From positions 1,612,001 to 1,676,000 of the forward strand of contig CAJVGD010000001.1 in NCBI GenBank assembly GCA_910890315.1: 64,000 nucleotides of DNA, written 5' to 3'. Below, piece after piece: positions 59,887-64,000 of the stretch (position 1 is the stretch's first letter; every line of letters starts with the position of its first letter). A program made the position numbers and the translations under genes. The DNA is from Serendipita indica DSM 11827. Taxonomy: Eukaryota > Basidiomycota > Agaricomycetes > Sebacinales > Serendipitaceae. Under the pieces are notes generated by a model. That model had not been told where the DNA came from. It ran no database searches and saw only the letters and a program-made list of their open reading frames with translations.

Positions 59887-61587
59887 ATGGGAATCAAGGG
59901 CCTCACCGCGCTCATCCAAGAGCACGCACCTAAAGCTATCAAGGTTTGAGCATATTAATTTGCACGACGCGTCCTGCGTCTTTGGTCGTTGTCGCTGACG
60001 CACAGTTTTCGTTGGCGTCTTTCTTGGTCTACAGGAGCATGACATTAAGACGCTTTTGGTCGCAAAGTCGCAATCGACGCGTCGATGAGCATTTACCAGT
60101 TTCTCATCGCCGTCCGCCAACGCGACGGGGAGACGCTGCAGAATGAACAAGGCGAAACGACGAGCCATCTGATGGGATTCTTCTACCGTACGATTCGCAT
60201 GGTTGAAAATGGCATCAAACCGTGCTATGTGTTTGATGGCAAGCCTCCAGAGCTCAAGTCGGGCGTTGTACGTTTTGTTTCGTCGTTGTTGCGCGAGCGC
60301 TGTTTGGCTTATATCTATGTCAGCTTGCAAAACGCTTTGAACGTCGCGAAGAGGCGAAAGAGGAAGGAGATGAGGCAAAGGAAGTTGGTGCGTGTGTTCT
60401 CCTTGACATGGCTACGACTTCTTATAGCCAAGAATAGGTACTACTGAGGAAGTCGAAAAGTTTTCGCGCAGACAAGTGCGCGTCACAAAGGAACACAATG
60501 AGGAATGTCGAAAGCTGCTCGGTCTTATGGGCATCCCTGTTGTTGTGGTATGTATTTCGCACTGACGACGGATATTATCGACACATGTCTATCCTAGGCA
60601 CCTTCTGAAGCAGAAGCTCAGTGCGCTGAACTCGCTCGAGGAGGACTGGTATATCTACAGGCTGACTGCTAGCCAGAGGCTGATACATTCATAGGTCTAT
60701 GGCGCTGGCTCTGAAGACATGGACACATTGACGTTTAATTCACCTATCCTGCTTCGCCATCTCACCTTTAGCGAAAATAGAAAGGAGCCCATTCTTGAAA
60801 TTTCTCTTCCGGCCGTTCTCGAAGGCCTCGAGATGGATATGCCTCAGGTAATCCCATATCTGATAGCTAGAAGCCTTGTGCTCATGATTCCAACAGTTTG
60901 TCGAGCTTTGCATTCTACTCGGTTGCGACTATCTAGAACCCATCAAGGGAGTCGGACCAAAGTCGGCCCTGAAACTCCTTCGCGAACACGGATCGCTGGG
61001 CGCGGTTGTCGAGCATTTGCGTTCAAAGCAGGCCAGCAGGGAGGATGCCGATGAAGAAGGCGAAGGAAAGAAGAAAAAGGGAGGAGTGCATGTCCCAGAG
61101 GAGTGGCCATGGGAAAGGGCAAAGGACCTGTTCCTCCAGCCAGATGTTACACCAGCAGACTCGTTTGAGGTGCGTAGCCGGTGCCTTTATATACCGATGC
61201 CAAAGTTTTAATCGGTTGACAGCTGGAATGGAAGGCCCCAGATCTCGACGGCCTGGTGCAGTTTCTGGTCACGGAAAAGGGATTCAAGTTGGTCGGGCTC
61301 TTTTGAATGGTATCTCTTGCTCATAAACTATTGTAGCGAGGACCGGGTTCGCAAAGGAGCGGAGAAATTGACAAAGCACATTGGTGCGAAACAGCAAGGA
61401 CGGCTCGACAGCTTCTTCAAAGTCGCGCCAAAGGCGGTGCCTGAAAAGAAAGAAAAAGGAGCACCTGTTGGTGGGAAAGGGACCAAACGCAAGGTATGTG
61501 TAGAGAGAGGATGGGATCTAAAGATTGACCCTTTTTTTGTAGGCAGGTGAACAGGATGCAAGCGGGTCCAAAAAGAAGCGAAAGTAG
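59887..61587 (+). CDS. FEN1: FEN1/RAD27 flap endonuclease, with an apparent one-base frameshift
   Basis: FEN1 removes 5' flaps during Okazaki fragment maturation and base-excision repair. Exon 1 is [19 protein letters not shown]. The next exon starts at 60035 with EHDIKT, but the following [20 protein letters not shown] is one base out of frame because the T-run at 60054-60057 has four T where five are expected. All later exons are intact: [25 protein letters not shown]-type [55 protein letters not shown] and WERAKDLFL. The PCNA-interacting box QGRLDSFF lies near the C-terminus, followed by a Lys-rich nuclear signal ending SKKKRK. The only defect is one base, so an assembly error is the simplest reading. 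About eight introns. It converges with the UPF0390 gene, 29 bp apart. Confidence 0.9.
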
Positions 61588-61616
61588 TATACACCTAGTT
61601 TTCTGTACCGATTTGT

Positions 61617-61951
61617 TTACGCTATCAGCCTGTGTTTTTGTTTGATATGAAGAGCATGCGCACCCGTGGCCGAGGGCTTCATAATGGTGAGCTTGCCAGA
61701 CGAGGCAGCAACTGCAGCCTGTCGTTCGATGCTCTTTGTTAGTTTTGCAGACAATTGCTGTAGTCAGCCATCAGCTTCGCGTGTATTATCCCGGGCGTTG
61801 CTAGAGAACGGACTTGTTTCTGGGCAGCGGCTTTGATGAGCGACTGTCGTTTGGGTTTAATCGTTCGTTGACCCTTTTTCGGATCTTTGGCGTGTTTTGA
61901 CTGTCGTCTGGGCGCGGATTTTGCGGTGAGCTTTGGCTGTCCTTGAGCCAT
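61617..61951 (-). CDS. Small basic UPF0390-family protein (LYDG10/C19orf53-like)
   Basis: There are two exons, 61814-61951 and 61617-61757, joined across a 56-nt intron (GTCCGT donor, CTACAG acceptor); the protein is 92 aa. It begins MAQGQPKLTAKSAPRRQSKH, then KDPKKGQRTIKPKRQSLIKA, the family's conserved Lys-rich core. The second half reads LTKSIERQAAVAASSGKLTI and ends HALHIKQKHRLIA. Proteins of this group (Leydig cell tumour 10-kDa homologue in animals) are small, very basic and probably nuclear or nucleolar. Their function is not established. The composition (about one third Lys/Arg) fits an RNA- or ribosome-associated role, which is only an inference. Confidence 0.85.
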
Positions 61952-62081
61952 TTGAGGTCGGACTCCAACTTTGGCCACTACCACCTTTGCATTTTCTACA
62001 CGGGCAGCGTGCGGCGGGTGAAACAGCGCGTGCTAGACAGTCTCTACGGCATTTACAAGAGTATTAAGGATATTTTTGGCC

Positions 62082-63807
62082 ATGGCGACTCAGCAAACAC
62101 GCACGCCGTCGAGTGAAACTCTGCCGGCAATCCGACCAGCATCCCCGCTGGGCACGCTCAGACAGTCTTCAAAGTCTATGCACGAGTCGATGGTACTTCC
62201 TCCGATTCAGAGTCTTACACGAGAGTTTCCGTCTCGCTTGGAACACGCCCACAGCGAGCCAAACCTTGGGCAGAGAAAGTCTGTATGCGATTTCCCATTC
62301 GCCCGTCTTACCGTGTGAGACTATTTCTGACATTGTTCCGCGTCGACACAGCTCTCCACCGGACCCGAATGGCTACCATCGGAAACGAACTGCGACGGGC
62401 GAGGTGACGAGCAATCTGAGCCCGCCGAGCGCAAGCAAACGCCGTAGGCTCGAGTCTACAGAAAGCAATGGTGCCAGCGCAGAGCTCACGGCGATTTCTG
62501 CTCCTGGACCCTCTCGCTCGCCGTCGGTGCGCCATGGACACTCGAGACAGGCTTCTGGCGTCGATTCACATCATTTGACGCCGCCAACACCGCCAAACAA
62601 TGCAACTCTACCGTCTAGAGGCCCGGGCCCCTCTCACGAGCATCGCCGGACCACGTCGACCTCGGGCATGTATGCCGCTCCTCACGCCCATGACGCGCCC
62701 CTCAAGCAAGAGCAAATCTCTCCGCCAGCCGTTGTCGTCCAGTCGCCCGCCACTCCTTCGACGTTACCATCGGCCAGTAGCAACTCGGCCGCCTGGCAAA
62801 ACGAATCGGCCTCGTTCTCGCGACGAATATCGAACGCGTCCTCGTCAAATCTTCGTCCGACAGGGCGCAAGCAACCTCCCAGTCGACTCAATTTCCAGCC
62901 CCATCACGGTCATAAATCCTCATTGGAAGCCAATATCGCTCCTAGCATCCGCAGTGCTCCCCCCGTACCCGTTCCGCAAGGCCAAATGATTCCCCCACGG
63001 CCTGCCCAACCCGCCGGAGGTTCCTGGATCTCGTCCCGCGCGACGTCGTCATCGCAATTACGCTCTTCACACCCTGGTGGGGTTGACACTCCAGAGCTCA
63101 CACCACGGGCCAATAAAAATTCAGAGGCGTGGCCATCGATCCCAACACCCACGTCCCTACGACTCTCTCACTCGATTATACCGCCACCCGTGCCACCATC
63201 AAACCCAAACTTGACCGGTGCGAGGTCTCCCTCTGCGCGTTTGCCCATCACACCCGCGGTCCCATCTCCCATACCAACGCTCGGAGCATCCACTGGCTCT
63301 GTGGCCGACAAGGCGCGATTCATGGCAAAGATGTCGGAGATTTATGACCGGACAAACGTCCACAAACAATGCATTTCTGCAGAAGACATTGACCGACGGA
63401 TCAAAGACGTATTGGTGTCGCGGGACCTAGAGATTGTCCAGTTGAAGAAAGAGGTTGCAGAGTTGCGAAAGTTGCTAAGGGGACCAGTACCAGCTGCTGG
63501 AGGAGTGTCTGCGACGGTTGACCAGGATGGAGATGTTGCAATGGCCCACCACCTCCAGCCCAATAACGCGCGAGAGGCGAGTGCAGAGGAGCCAGCATCT
63601 CGGGCAATGACCGTTAGTCCTTCCCCACAACCTGGAGAGGCCAGAAAAGACGGTGCAATCGGCCAAATCCCCGAGGAAGTGGCGCAGCCTCTTGCAGCGC
63701 CGACCACACCGGCGACTCTTGCCAACGGGAAACCTCTAGCTGGTACTGCAGACGCTGAGACGACGATGGCGACGGCGGACGCGGGAGCAGCAGCCGCCAA
63801 AGAATAA
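62082..63807 (+). CDS. Ser/Pro-rich disordered protein with C-terminal coiled coil, unknown
   Basis: The start at 62082 gives MATQQTRTPSSETLPAIRPA, then SMHESMVLPPIQSLTREF. One intron is needed to join this to SPPDPNGYHRKRT. Two donors fit phase with the acceptor at 62351: GTGAGA at 62315 (37 nt, strong consensus, very short) or GTCTGT at 62279 (73 nt). The protein is 562 or 550 aa. The middle 350 residues are Ser, Pro, Ala, Thr-rich and disordered, with a possible nuclear signal SKRRRLES. Near the C-terminus SVADKARFMAKMSEIYDRT is followed by a predicted coiled coil, DRRIKDVLVSRDLEIVQLKK to ELRKLLRG. The last 90 residues are Ala/Glu-rich. The LPPIQSL opening and coiled-coil end recall fungal transcriptional regulators, but I recognise no DNA-binding domain. 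Confidence 0.75.
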
Positions 63808-64000
63808 CCGACGACTTTGGATCGACAGCAACGCCCCCTTGTGTCCCTTTGGCTTCTGTCAAAGAACTGTTCCTTTTCTCCTTTTTCCTGTGCTGTCGTG
63901 TAACTGATTCACAGATCTCATCTCTCGTATTTTCCTTTTTCTCCTGGACAAGCTTCTGGGCTTTGGTCGTGTCGATTGTGCGTAAGAGTGCTTCCTATTT
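63808..64000. other. 3' flank of the last gene
   Basis: Downstream of the stop the sequence is T- and C-rich (for example 63870-63890 and 63930-63950). No new coding exon can be supported before the window ends. Confidence 0.4.

Noticed and set aside
60050-60062. Programmed minus-one frameshifting in FEN1
   Set aside because: Slippage at CTT TTG would restore FGRKV, but there is no canonical X XXY YYZ heptamer or evident downstream structure, and FEN1 is not known to use recoding. A sequencing indel is simpler.

Overview
This window is a gene-dense stretch of a filamentous fungal nuclear genome, most likely a basidiomycete (Agaricomycotina). Three things point there. Nearly every gene is broken by many very short introns, mostly 40-60 nt, with GTRNGT donors and CTNAC branch points just upstream of the acceptor. 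Intergenic spacers are very small. The gene content is fungal: KRE6/SKN1, ATG26 with GRAM and PH domains, SSK2-type MAPKKK, NHA1-type antiporter, ALG7, and a four-helix membrane family I know mainly from basidiomycetes. A Rhizoctonia/Ceratobasidium-like source is my impression only. I see no transposon, viral copy, CRISPR array, tRNA or rRNA gene.

Layout: a 3' partial unknown gene (1-1030, +); Na+/H+ antiporter (1601-4722, +); POP1 of RNase P/MRP (4854-7532, -); Ulp2-type SUMO protease (7965-11186, +); cullin-1 (11336-14269, -); COQ5 (14381-about 15405, -); KRE6/SKN1 glucan protein (15709-18175, +); a probable mitochondrial helical-repeat protein (18536-20496, +); G-protein beta (20613-21947, +); MOB protein (22417-23251, +); a secreted Ser/Thr/Gln-rich protein (23471-24968, -); TIM9 (25274-25703, -); ALG7 (25770-27380, +); LAS1 (27491-28978, +); SSK2-like MAPKKK (29137-33661, -); RIC1 (33747-37206, -); SET/MYND-like protein (37256-38353, +); DRG2-type GTPase (38481-40593, +); a DUF7598-like membrane protein (40848-41778, +); ATG26-type sterol glucosyltransferase (42051-46961, +); TIP20/RINT1 (47077-49946, -); gamma-glutamyltransferase (49976-52325, -); malic enzyme (52744-54808, -); isocitrate lyase (55090-56988, -); capping protein alpha (57174-58330, -); NDUFA9 (58372-59799, +); FEN1 (59887-61587, +); a UPF0390 small basic protein (61617-61951, -); and a low-complexity protein with a coiled-coil end (62082-63807, +).

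Most genes are housekeeping and do not form one pathway. Loose themes are mitochondria (COQ5, TIM9, NDUFA9, malic enzyme), the secretory pathway and cell wall (KRE6, ALG7, RIC1, TIP20), protein modification (Ulp2, cullin-1), stress and signalling (SSK2, G-beta, MOB, NHA1) and C2 metabolism (isocitrate lyase next to malic enzyme).

The most striking observation is the splicing architecture of the DRG2-like gene. My exon model needs 22 exons in 2.1 kb, including a 6-nt exon and a single-nucleotide exon at 40342, and gives a 366-aa protein that follows the DRG2 family along its length. I also find six introns in four genes that are best explained as GC-AG introns, two of them in the tiny TIM9 gene. 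FEN1 carries an apparent one-base frameshift in a T-run inside its most conserved N-terminal motif.
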